Shown: positions 24,892 to 32,394 of the stretch, piece after piece
Layout of the letters: every line of letters starts with the position of its first letter
How positions within the stretch are numbered: the stretch's first letter is position 1
From: UBA668 sp043721915
Lineage (GTDB): Bacteria > Actinomycetota > Acidimicrobiia > Acidimicrobiales > Ilumatobacteraceae
Direction of reading: 5' to 3'
Length of the DNA: 32,394 nt
Assembly (NCBI GenBank): GCA_043721915.1
Contig: JAYSPV010000091.1
Location: forward strand, 1 to 32,394
The notes under the pieces: model-generated
The model's database searches: none
What the model was told of the DNA's origin: nothing
What the model saw: the letters and a program-made list of their open reading frames with translations, nothing else
Made by a program: the position numbers and the translations under genes

Positions 24892-25514
24892 TCAGCCCAC
24901 CGGGTTCTTCCACGTGTTGAGGTACGTCACCTCGCAGGCCGGTCGGCGCGTAGCCGGGGCGAACGTGTCGCCGGTGTAGTAGCCGACGGCGAGCAGGCAC
25001 ACCTGGGTGACGGTGGTCGGGATGCCGAGCAGCTCCGCGATCTCAGCCTCGTGCTCGAGGTGGAAGGTGGTCCATCCGGAGCCGATGCCTCGCGCCCGCG
25101 CCGCCAGCTGGAAGCTCCACACGCCCGGCAGCACCGAGCCGTAGTAGGCGGCGAGCTGCCCTGCGATGCCGTCAGCGGTGGGCGGTCGAGCCGCATCGAC
25201 AGCACCAGTGCCGGCACTTCCGTGAAGTGGTCCACCAGGAAGGTCGCCGAGTCGATGACCCGCTGACTGCGATCGTCGCCGCGCACCGTCGAGCTGGCCG
25301 CCAGGTAGTGGCGACCGACCTCGGCGAAGCGGGTGGCGATGGCTGTCTTCGTCGCTGGGTCGTCGATGATCATCCACCGGTTGCGTTCGAGGTTGCCACC
25401 CATGGGCGCGTGACCGGCGAGTTCGATGCAGTCCAGCAGCACGTCATACTGCACGGGCCGGGTGAGGTCCAGCCGCTGGCGCACCTGCTTGGTGGTGGTG
25501 AGGAGACGATCCAC
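24892..25514 (-). pseudogene. Nitroreductase-family gene broken by one base deletion
   Basis: The 5' part (from GTG 25514, MDRLLTTTKQVRQRLDLTRPV, APMGGNLERNRWMIIDD, up to VPALVLSMRLDR) and the 3' part (PPTADGIAGQLAAYYGSVLPG, ARGIGSGWTTFHLEHEAEIAELLGIPTTVTQVCLLAVGYYTGDTF, EVTYLNTWKNPVG) both match an FMN nitroreductase of about 207 residues, but lie in different frames. A -1 shift (one lost base) at the C run near 25180-25182 joins them into 208 codons. All family blocks remain, so recent damage or a sequencing error is more likely than long decay. FDLDE in frame before the GTG suggests that the true start may be slightly upstream. It would be an NADPH-dependent reductase if intact. Convergent with the PucR gene, ten bases apart. 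Confidence 0.8.
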
Positions 25515-25534
25515 CTCGTCGAGATCGAACCCTG

Positions 25535-25960
25535 TTACAGCGCCAGCACGATGAAGTGGGGATGGCCTTGAGGAAGTTGAGTGCCGCCCAACGCGATGGC
25601 GCGTCTTGTAGAGCGGGCAGAGTCAGGCGGATGGGCGCGTAGGAGTTGTTGTCCTGGGGGCGGTGCCGAAGTCGAACGGCGGGTAGGTCTCGGAGAACCC
25701 GACCAGGAAGCCGCTGGCGCGGGCGTTGTACCGCTCGTTCATCGCTATCACGCCGTAGAGACCGGGGTGCAGCTTGCCGGTGAACACGAACATCACCCGG
25801 TAGACGAGGAACACGACACGGGCCAGGATCTGCAGCCCATAGAGGATGATCGCGTGCGGGATGTAGAACACCCAGTTCACGAGCGGCCGCCATCTGGCCA
25901 ACTCGTAGGGGGATTCGACGATCAGTACGGCTGTTGGCTGTCGACTGCGATCTGGTCCAT
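25535..25960 (-). pseudogene. DUF4389 membrane protein gene with three base deletions
   Basis: ATG at 25960 with GGAGG six bases upstream starts MDQIAVDSQQP. The frame then shifts near 25929 into VLIVESPYELARWRPLVNWVFYIPHAIILYG, again in the G/C run at 25656-25660 into DNNSYAPIRLTLPALQDAPSRWAALNFLKAIP, and again at 25558-25561 into HFIVLAL and TAA at 25535. Each step is -1, that is one lost base, and restoring three bases gives 143 codons exactly. DUF4389 proteins have two or more membrane helices; function unknown. The sequence otherwise looks conserved, so sequencing or assembly error is plausible. The stop lies 20 bases before the nitroreductase start, so the pair may be an operon. Confidence 0.75.
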
Positions 25961-26048
25961 GATGGGCCTCCACGGTGTGCGATTTCCCACAATCTCGGGT
26001 CCCTGCGGAAACCCCTCGAGCGCCAGGGCACAACGTCATGCCGGGGGC

Positions 26049-27299
26049 TCACACTGCGGCCGCCGTGGTCCGGCGCGTCTGTCGCACGGTGATCACGGCC
26101 AGGGCACACACCAAGGCGGCGAGCCCGCCAATGGCGAAGGGCACGCGCGGTGACGAGATCTGGATGACCCAGCCCATGAGCAAGGCGCCGATGGGCGTGC
26201 TCCCGAACCAGGCCATCTGGTGAAGCGCCATGACCCGACCCTGCATCGCCGGTTCGGTGGCCTGCTGCACGACGACGGTGTTCACGGATTGGAACGACGC
26301 GGAAGCGAATCCCAACACGATGCTCATCACCACGAAGGGCCAAAAACCTGGCGTGATCGAGAGGGCGAGGCACGCTCCCCCGAACCCTGCGAGCGCGATC
26401 GCCAGGGTTCGCTTCGGATGCGGCTTGAGACCGGCGACGTAGAAGCCGCCGATGATCGATCCGATCGCGCTGACGCTCATCGCCAACCCCACTGATCCGG
26501 CGCCACGATCGAACCCGAAGCGGACCATCGAAGGAAACGTCGTCTGGAAGTTCAGTGCCAAGGTGCCCACGACCGCCATGACCAGCAGCGGTCGGGCAAC
26601 ATCGGGGTGGGTGCGCACGTACGCGAAACCCTCACGGAGCTTGCCTTTGGCCCGCCCGGAAAGCGGTCTGGCGACGAGTTCACTCGACCGCAGGGCCAGC
26701 AGCGCGGCGATCACGACCAGGTATGAGGCTGCGTTGAGGAAGAACCCGATCTCGATGCCGACGAGCGCGATCAGCGTTCCCGCCAGAGCGGGCCCGATCA
26801 GTCGTGACACAGAGTTGATGGTGCCGTTCATCGCGACGGCGTTCGGGAGAAGCTCCGGCCCGACGAGTTGGAACAGGATGGCCTGCATCGTGGGGCGCTC
26901 GACCGCCAGGACCAAGCCGAGCAACATCGTCAGCGCATAGATCCACCAGATCGTGACATGACCAGTGGCGACAACGATCCCGAACACCAATGCCATCAGC
27001 CCTGACGCGGCCGACGTGACAACGAGCACGCGTCGATTGTCGATCCGATCCACGAGCACCCCGGCAGGTGCGCCGAGCAGCAGCATCGGCAGAAACTGGA
27101 GTGCCATGGCGATGCCGAGCTGGTCGCTGCGGTTGGTGAGCTCGAGCACCAGCCACGTGACGGCGAGCGACTGCGACCACGACCCGATACTCGAGATCGT
27201 CTGCCCGATGAAGTACAGCCGGAAGTTCCGGTTGCTGAAGGCTGCGAAGCGACCGGCGGCGGCGCCTGCAGCTCTCCTTCGACGTGTTCGATAGTTCAT
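26049..27299 (-). CDS. MFS transporter (EntS / MFS_3-like exporter)
   Basis: A 416-residue membrane protein with about 12 predicted helices, starting MNYRTRRRR and FSNRNFRLYFIGQTISSIGSWSQSLAVTWLV, a block typical of the DHA3 / enterobactin-exporter group. Loop motifs seen: GVLVDRIDNRRVL (between helices 2 and 3) and VERPTMQAILFQLVGPELLPNAVAMNGTINSVSRLIGPALAGTLI. Such carriers export drugs, siderophores or metabolites by proton exchange; the substrate is unknown. The frame is open to ATG 27356, but that overlaps the divergent regulator gene, so ATG 27299 is preferred. The divergent XRE-cupin regulator, with a palindrome in the 47-base gap, probably controls it. Confidence 0.88.
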   Translation of the reverse strand: MNYRTRRRRAAGAAAGRFAAFSNRNFRLYFIGQTISSIGSWSQSLAVTWLVLELTNRSDQLGIAMALQFLPMLLLGAPAGVLVDRIDNRRVLVVTSAASGLMALVFGIVVATGHVTIWWIYALTMLLGLVLAVERPTMQAILFQLVGPELLPNAVAMNGTINSVSRLIGPALAGTLIALVGIEIGFFLNAASYLVVIAALLALRSSELVARPLSGRAKGKLREGFAYVRTHPDVARPLLVMAVVGTLALNFQTTFPSMVRFGFDRGAGSVGLAMSVSAIGSIIGGFYVAGLKPHPKRTLAIALAGFGGACLALSITPGFWPFVVMSIVLGFASASFQSVNTVVVQQATEPAMQGRVMALHQMAWFGSTPIGALLMGWVIQISSPRVPFAIGGLAALVCALAVITVRQTRRTTAAAV

Positions 27300-27332
27300 G
27301 AACACCACTTTGACTCCGCATGCGTCCTCTGG

Positions 27333-27356
27333 CAACATGACTTGCCATGTTGGCAA
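27333..27356. promoter_or_regulatory. Overlapping palindromes between MFS gene and XRE-cupin gene
   Basis: CAACATG (27333-27339) and CATGTTG (27346-27352) form one inverted repeat with a six-base spacer. TTGCCA (27342-27347) and TGGCAA (27351-27356) form a second around TGT. The second spans the ATG of the regulator (27347). This is the likely operator for autoregulation and for the divergent exporter. On the minus strand TAATAT just right of it could be the exporter -10. Confidence 0.65.
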
Positions 27357-27925
27357 ATATTACCGATGAGTCGATCGATGCGAGGGTTCGCCGCCGGCTT
27401 CGGGAACTCCGCACGGAGCAAGGGCTGACGCTGCAGCAGGTGAGTGAGCGGGCGCACATCGACATCTCGATGCTCAGTCGGCTCGAGTCCGGCAAGCGTC
27501 GGATCTCCTTGGAGCACATTCCCAACCTCGCAGCAGCCCTCGGGGTCAGCACTGATGACCTGCTCGGTGGTGCCCCGCCGGCCGATCCTCGCGTCCGTCA
27601 TCAGCCGGCGACCTACGACAACCTCACGGTCTGGCCGCTCACGAACCGCGGTCGCCCTGGTGGGCTCAACCTCGTCCGGGTCCGGATCAGCGCCAAGAGA
27701 CGCAAGCCGCCTGACACTTTGCGCGTGCACGACGGCCACGACTGGATGTACATCATCGCGGGGCGCATGCGGCTACTGCTCGGTGAGCAGGACCTGATCA
27801 TCGAGGCCGGCGAAGCGGTGGAGTTCAGTACATTGACGCCGCACTGGTTCGGGGCGGTCGACGGGCCTGTCGAGCTGATCGCCGTGTTCGGTCCACATGG
27901 TGAGCGGACCCACCTCCACCGATAG
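27347..27925 (+). CDS. XRE-family regulator with C-terminal cupin domain
   Basis: A 192-residue protein. Residues 11-72 are an XRE helix-turn-helix (VRRRLRELRTEQGLTLQQVSERAHIDISMLSRLESGKRRISLEHIPNLAAALGVSTDDLL). Residues 105-185 are a small cupin barrel (HDGHDWMYIIAGRMRLLLGEQDLIIEAGEAVEFSTLTPHWFGAVDGPVELIAVF) that probably binds the effector. This architecture is common in regulators of amino acid, fatty acid or drug metabolism. It is divergent from the MFS exporter and shares its 47-base control region. Its start codon lies inside a palindrome, which suggests autorepression. The effector is unknown. Confidence 0.9.
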   Translation: MLANITDESIDARVRRRLRELRTEQGLTLQQVSERAHIDISMLSRLESGKRRISLEHIPNLAAALGVSTDDLLGGAPPADPRVRHQPATYDNLTVWPLTNRGRPGGLNLVRVRISAKRRKPPDTLRVHDGHDWMYIIAGRMRLLLGEQDLIIEAGEAVEFSTLTPHWFGAVDGPVELIAVFGPHGERTHLHR

Positions 27926-27954
27926 CGAGCCGGGGAGTGGGCCGAGCGTCTGCG

Positions 27955-30156
27955 TCAGATGAGTCGCAAACCGCGCGCCGTATGGACGGCGCTCTTGCGA
28001 TCACTGACGCCGAGCTTTCGATAGATGGCACCACTGTGGGTCTTCACCGTGTTCAGCGACACGAAGAGCTCAGCTGCGATCTCGCGCAACGACATCTGCG
28101 TCGGGAGATAGCGCAGCACAGCCAGCTCCCGCTCGGTGAGCTGTTCGACGAGTTCCGTCCTGGGCATCGACGGCCCCGTACCGACGTGATGGCGTGACTC
28201 GGTGCGTGTCAGGAACCGCCCGGCGATGCCCGGGTCGACGCACCGGTCGACGATCGCACGAGCCTCGACCAGGAGGGCAGCGCCGTCGACATCGCCGAGA
28301 CCCAGGAGCGTGTCGCCGGCGGCGGTGAGCACGAACGCCCGACCCAGGTCGGTGGCGGCGCGACGCGCCAGTTCCACTGCCGTCGCGGCGTCGGCACGGC
28401 TCAGCTCGGGATCGGTCGATGTGACCGCAGCAATTGCGATCGCCGGCGCCACGCCGTGATACCCGGCGAGCCCGAAGGACCGAGCCGTCGACAACGCCGT
28501 GGCCGCCGCGGCGCTTGCTGCCGCGCCATCACCGTCGATGAGCTCGTTGATGGCCAGGGACACCAGCGACATCGTGTGCGCGGTGAGACGGCCTTCGACC
28601 GTTGCCCTCGCCACTGCCACGCCGAGTGTCTCCCGTGCCTCGGCCGCCAGCCCTGCCCACGTGTAGGCCGCGCCTACGGCGGTGGCCAGTTCGGCTGGGC
28701 GAGTCGACAGCTCGCCGGCCACGCTGACCGCCCGCGCCATCTCCAGCGCGGTTGTCACGTCGCCGCGACCGAGTGCGACGTTGATGCGCAACGGGGCGGC
28801 GAGCAGCGGATCGTACGCCGGTGACCAAACCTCCGACGCTCTGGCGAGCCAGTGCTGCGCCGCGACGTAGCGGCCGCGGAGGTATTCGCACCAGCCCCAC
28901 AACATCGCACACACGGGATCGGTCGATGCGCTGTCGCCGATCTGTTCGAGCAGCCGCTGCAAGGTCCTGATCTGCCCTCGGCCCAGCAGGTCAGATCCGA
29001 TGTATCGCATCAGGTCGATCGCCCCGGCGATGTCGCCGGCAGCCAATCGATGCACGACGGCCTCACCATGATCGCCTTGCGATTCGAACCACGCAGCCGC
29101 CCGACCGTGAAGCTCCGGCAGCAACTCGGGGAACGTGCGCTTCGCTTCCAACGCGAGCAGGTCGCGCAGCAAGTGGTGGTAGCGGAACCACTCCCCCGCA
29201 CTGTCCAACCGAACGATCAGCTGATTGTGGGCTGCCGCCTCGATCAGCCATTGCGACCCGCCCGACGACGCAGTGACCGCGTCCACCAGCGGCCCGTTGA
29301 ACTGCTCCAGCACGGAGGTCTGCAACATCCGCCGGCGATCGCCGGGCTCCATCGTGGCGAGCAGCTCGTCGCTCAGGTAGCTCACCACCAGTTGGTCGTC
29401 ACCCCGAAAGGCGTGGACGAACCGGTCGGGCTCGGGGACTCGCTCCAACGAGATGCCGGCCAGCACCAGGCCGGCAGCCCACCCCTCCGTCCGCACACAG
29501 AGCTCGTCGAACGATGCCGGTGTGAGCGCCTCGCCGGCTGCACCCAGTAGCACTGCCGCCTCGCCGGCAGCGAAGCGAAGATCCAGCGCTCGCACCTCGC
29601 TGAGCCTGTTGCGCACCCGCATGCGGCCGAGGCGAAAGGGCGGGTCGACACGGGTGGAAATCACGATCGTCAGCTGCGGCGGGCACAGTTCGATCAGCCG
29701 CTCGACGCCTCGGTGCACGGATGCAGCGTCGATCAGGTGGTAGTCGTCGATGACCACGACAAGGTGGTCGCTGTCGTCGATGAGTTCGTTCACGATCGCC
29801 GGTACCACCACGCGATCGTCGCCGGCCGAACCGACGACCAGCGGCGCCAGGTGGGCACCGGCGGCGGGGCGGTGGCGGGCGATTGCCGCGACGAGCGACG
29901 ACCAGAACCGGGCAGGGTCGGAGTCGATGTCCTCCACCTGCAACCAGGCCACCTGCTCGGGCCGTCGCGCTGCCCACGATGCCAGCATCGTGGACTTCCC
30001 CGACCCTGCGGGAGCGCTCGCCAACACCAACGGCACCTTGCGGGCGACGGCGTCGTCGAGCGTCACGTCGAGCCTGGTGCGCTCGACCAGGCGGGTGGGC
30101 AACCCCGGTGGCCGCAGCTTCGTCGCCGCCATCCCCATCTCAGCGTCGCGCGGCAC
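27955..30156 (-). CDS. LuxR-type STAND regulator (MalT-like, LAL family)
   Basis: A 733-residue ATP-dependent activator. Near residue 45 is the Walker A ASAPAGSGKST, and later the Walker B VVVIDDYHLI, as in the STAND NTPase module of MalT. The middle 400 residues are Ala-rich helical repeats of tetratricopeptide type (GWCEYLRGRYVAAQHWLARA and similar). The C-terminus is a LuxR helix-turn-helix (LTERELAVLRYLPTQMSLREIAAELFVSLNTVKTHSGAIYRKLGVSDR). The frame is open to 30501, but that 115-residue head is the reverse of the divergent gene. GTG 30156 is preferred because TATGGT lies six bases before it; ATG 30138 (MGMAATKLRPPGLP) is an alternative. It probably controls the divergent ABC genes in response to an unknown ligand. 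Stop is 29 bases from the convergent cupin gene stop. Confidence 0.88.
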   Translation of the reverse strand: MPRDAEMGMAATKLRPPGLPTRLVERTRLDVTLDDAVARKVPLVLASAPAGSGKSTMLASWAARRPEQVAWLQVEDIDSDPARFWSSLVAAIARHRPAAGAHLAPLVVGSAGDDRVVVPAIVNELIDDSDHLVVVIDDYHLIDAASVHRGVERLIELCPPQLTIVISTRVDPPFRLGRMRVRNRLSEVRALDLRFAAGEAAVLLGAAGEALTPASFDELCVRTEGWAAGLVLAGISLERVPEPDRFVHAFRGDDQLVVSYLSDELLATMEPGDRRRMLQTSVLEQFNGPLVDAVTASSGGSQWLIEAAAHNQLIVRLDSAGEWFRYHHLLRDLLALEAKRTFPELLPELHGRAAAWFESQGDHGEAVVHRLAAGDIAGAIDLMRYIGSDLLGRGQIRTLQRLLEQIGDSASTDPVCAMLWGWCEYLRGRYVAAQHWLARASEVWSPAYDPLLAAPLRINVALGRGDVTTALEMARAVSVAGELSTRPAELATAVGAAYTWAGLAAEARETLGVAVARATVEGRLTAHTMSLVSLAINELIDGDGAAASAAAATALSTARSFGLAGYHGVAPAIAIAAVTSTDPELSRADAATAVELARRAATDLGRAFVLTAAGDTLLGLGDVDGAALLVEARAIVDRCVDPGIAGRFLTRTESRHHVGTGPSMPRTELVEQLTERELAVLRYLPTQMSLREIAAELFVSLNTVKTHSGAIYRKLGVSDRKSAVHTARGLRLI

Positions 30157-30162
30157 CACGGG

Positions 30163-30168
30163 ACCATA
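30163..30168 (-). promoter_or_regulatory. Predicted leaderless -10 element of the LuxR-type gene
   Basis: TATGGT (minus strand) followed by CCCGTG and GTG at 30156. Same geometry as at 7411, 22021, 23222 and 23265. Confidence 0.45.
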
Positions 30169-30179
30169 CGTCACGCGGA

Positions 30180-30191
30180 TCACCCGGGTGA
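30180..30191. promoter_or_regulatory. 12-bp palindrome TCACCCGGGTGA
   Basis: A perfect palindrome in the 87-base gap between the divergent LuxR-type gene and the ABC gene cluster. It is a candidate operator, with the second inverted repeat at 30219-30238. Confidence 0.45.
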
Positions 30192-30218
30192 GATGGGCGC
30201 AGGGGTGAGGCGCAGTCA

Positions 30219-30238
30219 CACCGTCGGATGAGACGGTG
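30219..30238. promoter_or_regulatory. Inverted repeat CACCGTC / GACGGTG over the small-gene promoter
   Basis: Arms 30219-30225 and 30232-30238 with a six-base spacer. The right arm contains GACGGT (30232-30237), six bases before ATG 30244, a near match to the -10 elements seen elsewhere. A bound protein would block or recruit polymerase here. Confidence 0.5.
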
Positions 30239-30243
30239 AGGCC

Positions 30244-30522
30244 ATGTCCGAACCGACCACCTTCGAGATCGTCGTCAGGGGCAGGGCCAACGCCCGGCTG
30301 CTGTGGCCGCTCCTCGACGACTTCACCTTCGAGCACCCCGCCGATGGCAACACTCACCTCATCGGTGTGGTCCACGATGCAGCCCACCTCCACGGTGTGG
30401 TGTCGCATCTCACGTCGGTGAACGTCGAGCTGATCTCGATCGTCCCGGTCGGCCGAGCTGTCGTGGGGCGTTCGCTCCCCGATGTCATTCCCACCCCTCA
30501 CGAATGGAGCACCAACCCATGA
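30244..30522 (+). CDS. Small conserved hypothetical protein, 92 residues
   Basis: A 92-residue soluble protein (MSEPTTFEIVVRGRANARL..., LLDDFTFEHPADGNTHLIGVVHDAAHLHGVVSHLTSVNVELISIVPV). I recognise a short alpha/beta, ACT-like pattern with two beta strands and an HDAAHLHG loop, but no defined family. It stops in ATGA overlap with the next gene, so it is translationally coupled to the ABC ATPase and is a probable partner or regulator of that exporter. It lies in the transcript governed by the palindromes at 30180 and 30219. Confidence 0.7.
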   Translation: MSEPTTFEIVVRGRANARLLWPLLDDFTFEHPADGNTHLIGVVHDAAHLHGVVSHLTSVNVELISIVPVGRAVVGRSLPDVIPTPHEWSTNP

Positions 30523-31415
30523 TCACTGTGTCCGCCCTCACAAAGCGTTACGGCAGTCGCGTCGCCGTCAACGACATGACCTTCGACGTGGCCGCTGGCC
30601 GAGTCACCGGCTTCGTCGGCCCGAACGGCGCCGGCAAGTCGACCACCATGCGCATGATGGTCGGCCTCACCCGGCCCGACCACGGCGACGTCCGCTACCA
30701 CGGCGTGAGCTACACCCGGCTGCAGCACCCCACCCGGGTGGTGGGCTCGGTGCTCGACGCCAGTGCGATGCACCCGGGCCGCACCGCCCGTGAACACCTG
30801 CGGTCGATGGCTGCGCTCAGCAGCATCCCTGCCCGGCGGGTGGACGAGGTGCTGCACGAGGTGGGCCTCGCCACCGCCGCCGACCAGCGCGCCGGCGGCT
30901 TCTCGCTCGGCATGCGCCAGCGCCTGGCCCTGGCCGGCGCATTGCTCGGCGAGCCCGACGTACTGCTGCTGGACGAACCGTCCAACGGACTCGACCCCGA
31001 CGGCATCCGCTGGCTGCGCACCTCGCTCAGCGAGTTCGCCGACAACGGCGGCACGGTGTTCGTGTCGAGCCACCTGATCGGTGAGCTGGCCATGTTCGCC
31101 GACGACCTCGTCGTGGTCGGCGGCGGCAGGTTGCTGGCCGCAGAGCCGGTTGCTGCCACGCTCGCTCGCGGCGAATCGACGGTCGTGGTGCGTACTGCGG
31201 CCACCGCCGAGCTCGCCCGGTTGCTGGACCGCCACGACGTGAGCATCAGCATCAACGGCGACCGCCTCACGGCCACGGGCACCACCCTCGCTGCCGTCTC
31301 GCTGCTGGCCTTCGACCATCGCATCCAGGTGATCGAGATCACCGAGGTCTCCCGCTCGCTCGAGGAGATCCTGCTCGACATGACCGGCGCCAGCGCCGAG
31401 TTCGCCGCCGCCTGA
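30519..31415 (+). CDS. ABC-2 exporter, ATP-binding protein
   Basis: A 298-residue ATPase of the drug/antibiotic exporter (DrrA-like) family. Walker A is GPNGAGKST (34-42), the signature is FSLGMRQRL (about 128-136), and Walker B is LLLDEPSNGLDP (149-160). The C-terminal 100 residues contain VVVRTAATAELARLL and EVSRSLEEILLDMTG, typical of the DrrA-type extension. The start is ATG with GGAG nine bases upstream, overlapping the 92-residue gene by four bases; the frame is open upstream to 30303 but that part is another gene. It would energise the membrane protein encoded next. Substrate unknown. Confidence 0.92.
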   Translation: MITVSALTKRYGSRVAVNDMTFDVAAGRVTGFVGPNGAGKSTTMRMMVGLTRPDHGDVRYHGVSYTRLQHPTRVVGSVLDASAMHPGRTAREHLRSMAALSSIPARRVDEVLHEVGLATAADQRAGGFSLGMRQRLALAGALLGEPDVLLLDEPSNGLDPDGIRWLRTSLSEFADNGGTVFVSSHLIGELAMFADDLVVVGGGRLLAAEPVAATLARGESTVVVRTAATAELARLLDRHDVSISINGDRLTATGTTLAAVSLLAFDHRIQVIEITEVSRSLEEILLDMTGASAEFAAA

Positions 31416-31486
31416 AGTTCGTCTCACCCACCCACTCGTTCGCCACCACACACCCCCACCACTCACCCAAACCCAAAGGACTCGCC

Positions 31487-32338
31487 ATGATCACCACGAC
31501 CACCACCCTCCTCGACACCACCGACCTGCGGCCCACCGCCACCCGCGGGATCGTCACCCGCACCCGTCAGCACGACCTCACCGCAGTGCGTGCCGCCATC
31601 ACCAGCGAGTGGATCAAGCTGCGCTCGCTCCGCTCGAACCGGGCCATCTTCGGCCTGACCATCGTCGCCGGTGTGGTGATGTCGTGGGTGCTGGCCACCT
31701 TCGTCAAGACCGACCCCTACGACCACAAGCCGTTCACGGTGTCCAACACGTTCATGACGGCCACCTGGCTCACCATGGTGCTCGCAGTGATCGCAGGCAT
31801 CTTGATGTACACGTCAGAGGTGCAACACGGCACCATCAGCCACGCCATTGCTGCGCAGCCCGCTCGCTGGGTCACCGTCGCTGCCAAGGCCATCGTGGCC
31901 GCCGGCTTCGGCCTCGCCATGGGCGTCGTGGGCATCATCGCCGGCTTCGCCAGCGCCGTGGCCAGCGGAATGGAGATGGGTGACACGTCCGGCCTGGCGG
32001 TCGCGGCAGCCTGGGGGTTGGTACTCACCTCGCTCGCGGCAGTCATGGGCTTGGGCATCGGCATGATCATCCGCCACAGTTCGGCCGCCGTCTCGACGGC
32101 GTTGGTGTGGACCTTCGTGCTCGAGAACCTGATCCGCAGCATGGCGCCGGCGAAGGCGTCACGGCTGCTGCCCTTCAGCACCGCCAACGGCCTGCTCTCC
32201 ATCCGCTCAGCCGGCGATACCGCCAAGACCCTGGCCGCCGCACTGAGCCGCACGCAGGATGCGTTCCTGTTCGGTGGCTACAGCGTGGTTGCCATCGTCG
32301 CCGGCACAGTGCTGCTGTACCGGCGAGACGCCGACTGA
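31487..32338 (+). CDS. ABC-2 exporter, membrane protein
   Basis: A 283-residue protein with about six membrane helices. A 45-residue soluble N-terminus rich in Thr precedes AAITSEWIKLRSLRSNRAIFGLTIVAGVVMSWVL, then further helices (TWLTMVLAVIAGILMY, FGLAMGVVGIIAGFASAVASG, GLVLTSLAAVMGLGIGMII, FGGYSVVAIVAGTVLL). The SEWIKLRSLRS start and EVQHGTISHAI loop are typical of ABC-2 membrane subunits of actinobacterial drug or lipid exporters. AAAGGA six bases before ATG supports the start. It is 71 bases after the ATPase gene and is followed by a terminator, which closes the three-gene unit. Confidence 0.9.
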   Translation: MITTTTTLLDTTDLRPTATRGIVTRTRQHDLTAVRAAITSEWIKLRSLRSNRAIFGLTIVAGVVMSWVLATFVKTDPYDHKPFTVSNTFMTATWLTMVLAVIAGILMYTSEVQHGTISHAIAAQPARWVTVAAKAIVAAGFGLAMGVVGIIAGFASAVASGMEMGDTSGLAVAAAWGLVLTSLAAVMGLGIGMIIRHSSAAVSTALVWTFVLENLIRSMAPAKASRLLPFSTANGLLSIRSAGDTAKTLAAALSRTQDAFLFGGYSVVAIVAGTVLLYRRDAD

Positions 32339-32363
32339 CGAGCACGACGAACTCATCCGAGAC

Positions 32364-32390
32364 CGGACCCGGCCCCGAGGGCCGGGTCCG
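32364..32390 (+). terminator. Intrinsic terminator hairpin
   Basis: A perfect 12-base-pair stem (32364-32375 with 32379-32390) on a CGA loop, 25 bases after the exporter stop. The window ends four bases later, so a U tract cannot be seen. It is the probable end of the three-gene exporter transcript. Confidence 0.75.
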
Positions 32391-32394
32391 CTCC

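Noticed and set aside
25180..25660. Programmed -1 frameshifting in the nitroreductase and DUF4389 genes
   Set aside because: No X-XXY-YYZ slippery heptamer or downstream pseudoknot is seen. Four shifts at simple C runs in two genes fit deletions or base-calling loss better.
30157..30501. 115-residue N-terminal extension of the LuxR-type regulator
   Set aside because: It is the reverse of the small divergent gene and its promoter; the regulator's first recognisable conserved block follows GTG 30156.

Overview
The window looks like a piece of chromosome from a high-GC actinobacterium. GC-rich codon use, an F420-type split-barrel protein, a Ddn-type deazaflavin oxidoreductase, a PucR regulator, a LuxR-type STAND regulator and many start codons placed just after a TANNNT hexamer (leaderless transcripts) all fit. 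The overall gene mix suggests an Acidimicrobiia-like (Ilumatobacter-like) lineage, but that placement is inference. I see no rRNA, tRNA, CRISPR array, insertion sequence or phage gene.

Layout. (1) 1-7011, minus: one open frame of at least 2337 codons for a secreted, repeat-built surface protein that runs off the left edge; five full Ig-like repeats of 144-150 residues and part of a sixth are visible. (2) 7423-11811, plus: an operon of a PPOX-type split-barrel protein, two carotenoid-oxygenase (RPE65/CCD) paralogues and an APH-fold phosphotransferase. It is followed by a separately promoted Leu/Ile/Val-type binding lipoprotein (11982-13358) and a strong terminator. (3) 13450-17024, minus: a third carotenoid oxygenase, a Ddn-type F420 oxidoreductase and a lipoprotein resembling nucleoside hydrolases but lacking part of the metal site. 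A spermidine-synthase-like gene (17180-17932) lies divergent to the last. (4) 17927-23215, minus: a five-gene unit of M19 dipeptidase, DAP-decarboxylase-like enzyme, and the binding protein, permease and ATPase of a polar amino acid importer, with a divergent PucR regulator (23277-24881). (5) 24892-25960, minus: a nitroreductase and a DUF4389 membrane protein, together carrying four single-base deletions, all in C runs of the coding strand. (6) 26049-27925: an MFS exporter and a divergent XRE-cupin regulator with a palindrome over its start codon. (7) 27955-32338: a large LuxR/MalT-like regulator divergent from a small conserved protein plus an ABC-2 exporter, ending at a terminator.

How they may work together. 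The PPOX/CCD operon and the binding-protein gene share a composite promoter (two blocks at identical 36-base spacing), so they are probably co-regulated in oxidative cleavage of a conjugated substrate and uptake of something related. The dipeptidase, decarboxylase and importer look like a peptide or D-amino-acid salvage route under PucR. The decarboxylase has Glu where diaminopimelate decarboxylases usually have a substrate-binding Arg, and a 12-codon leader ORF predicted from a leaderless promoter overlaps its start codon.
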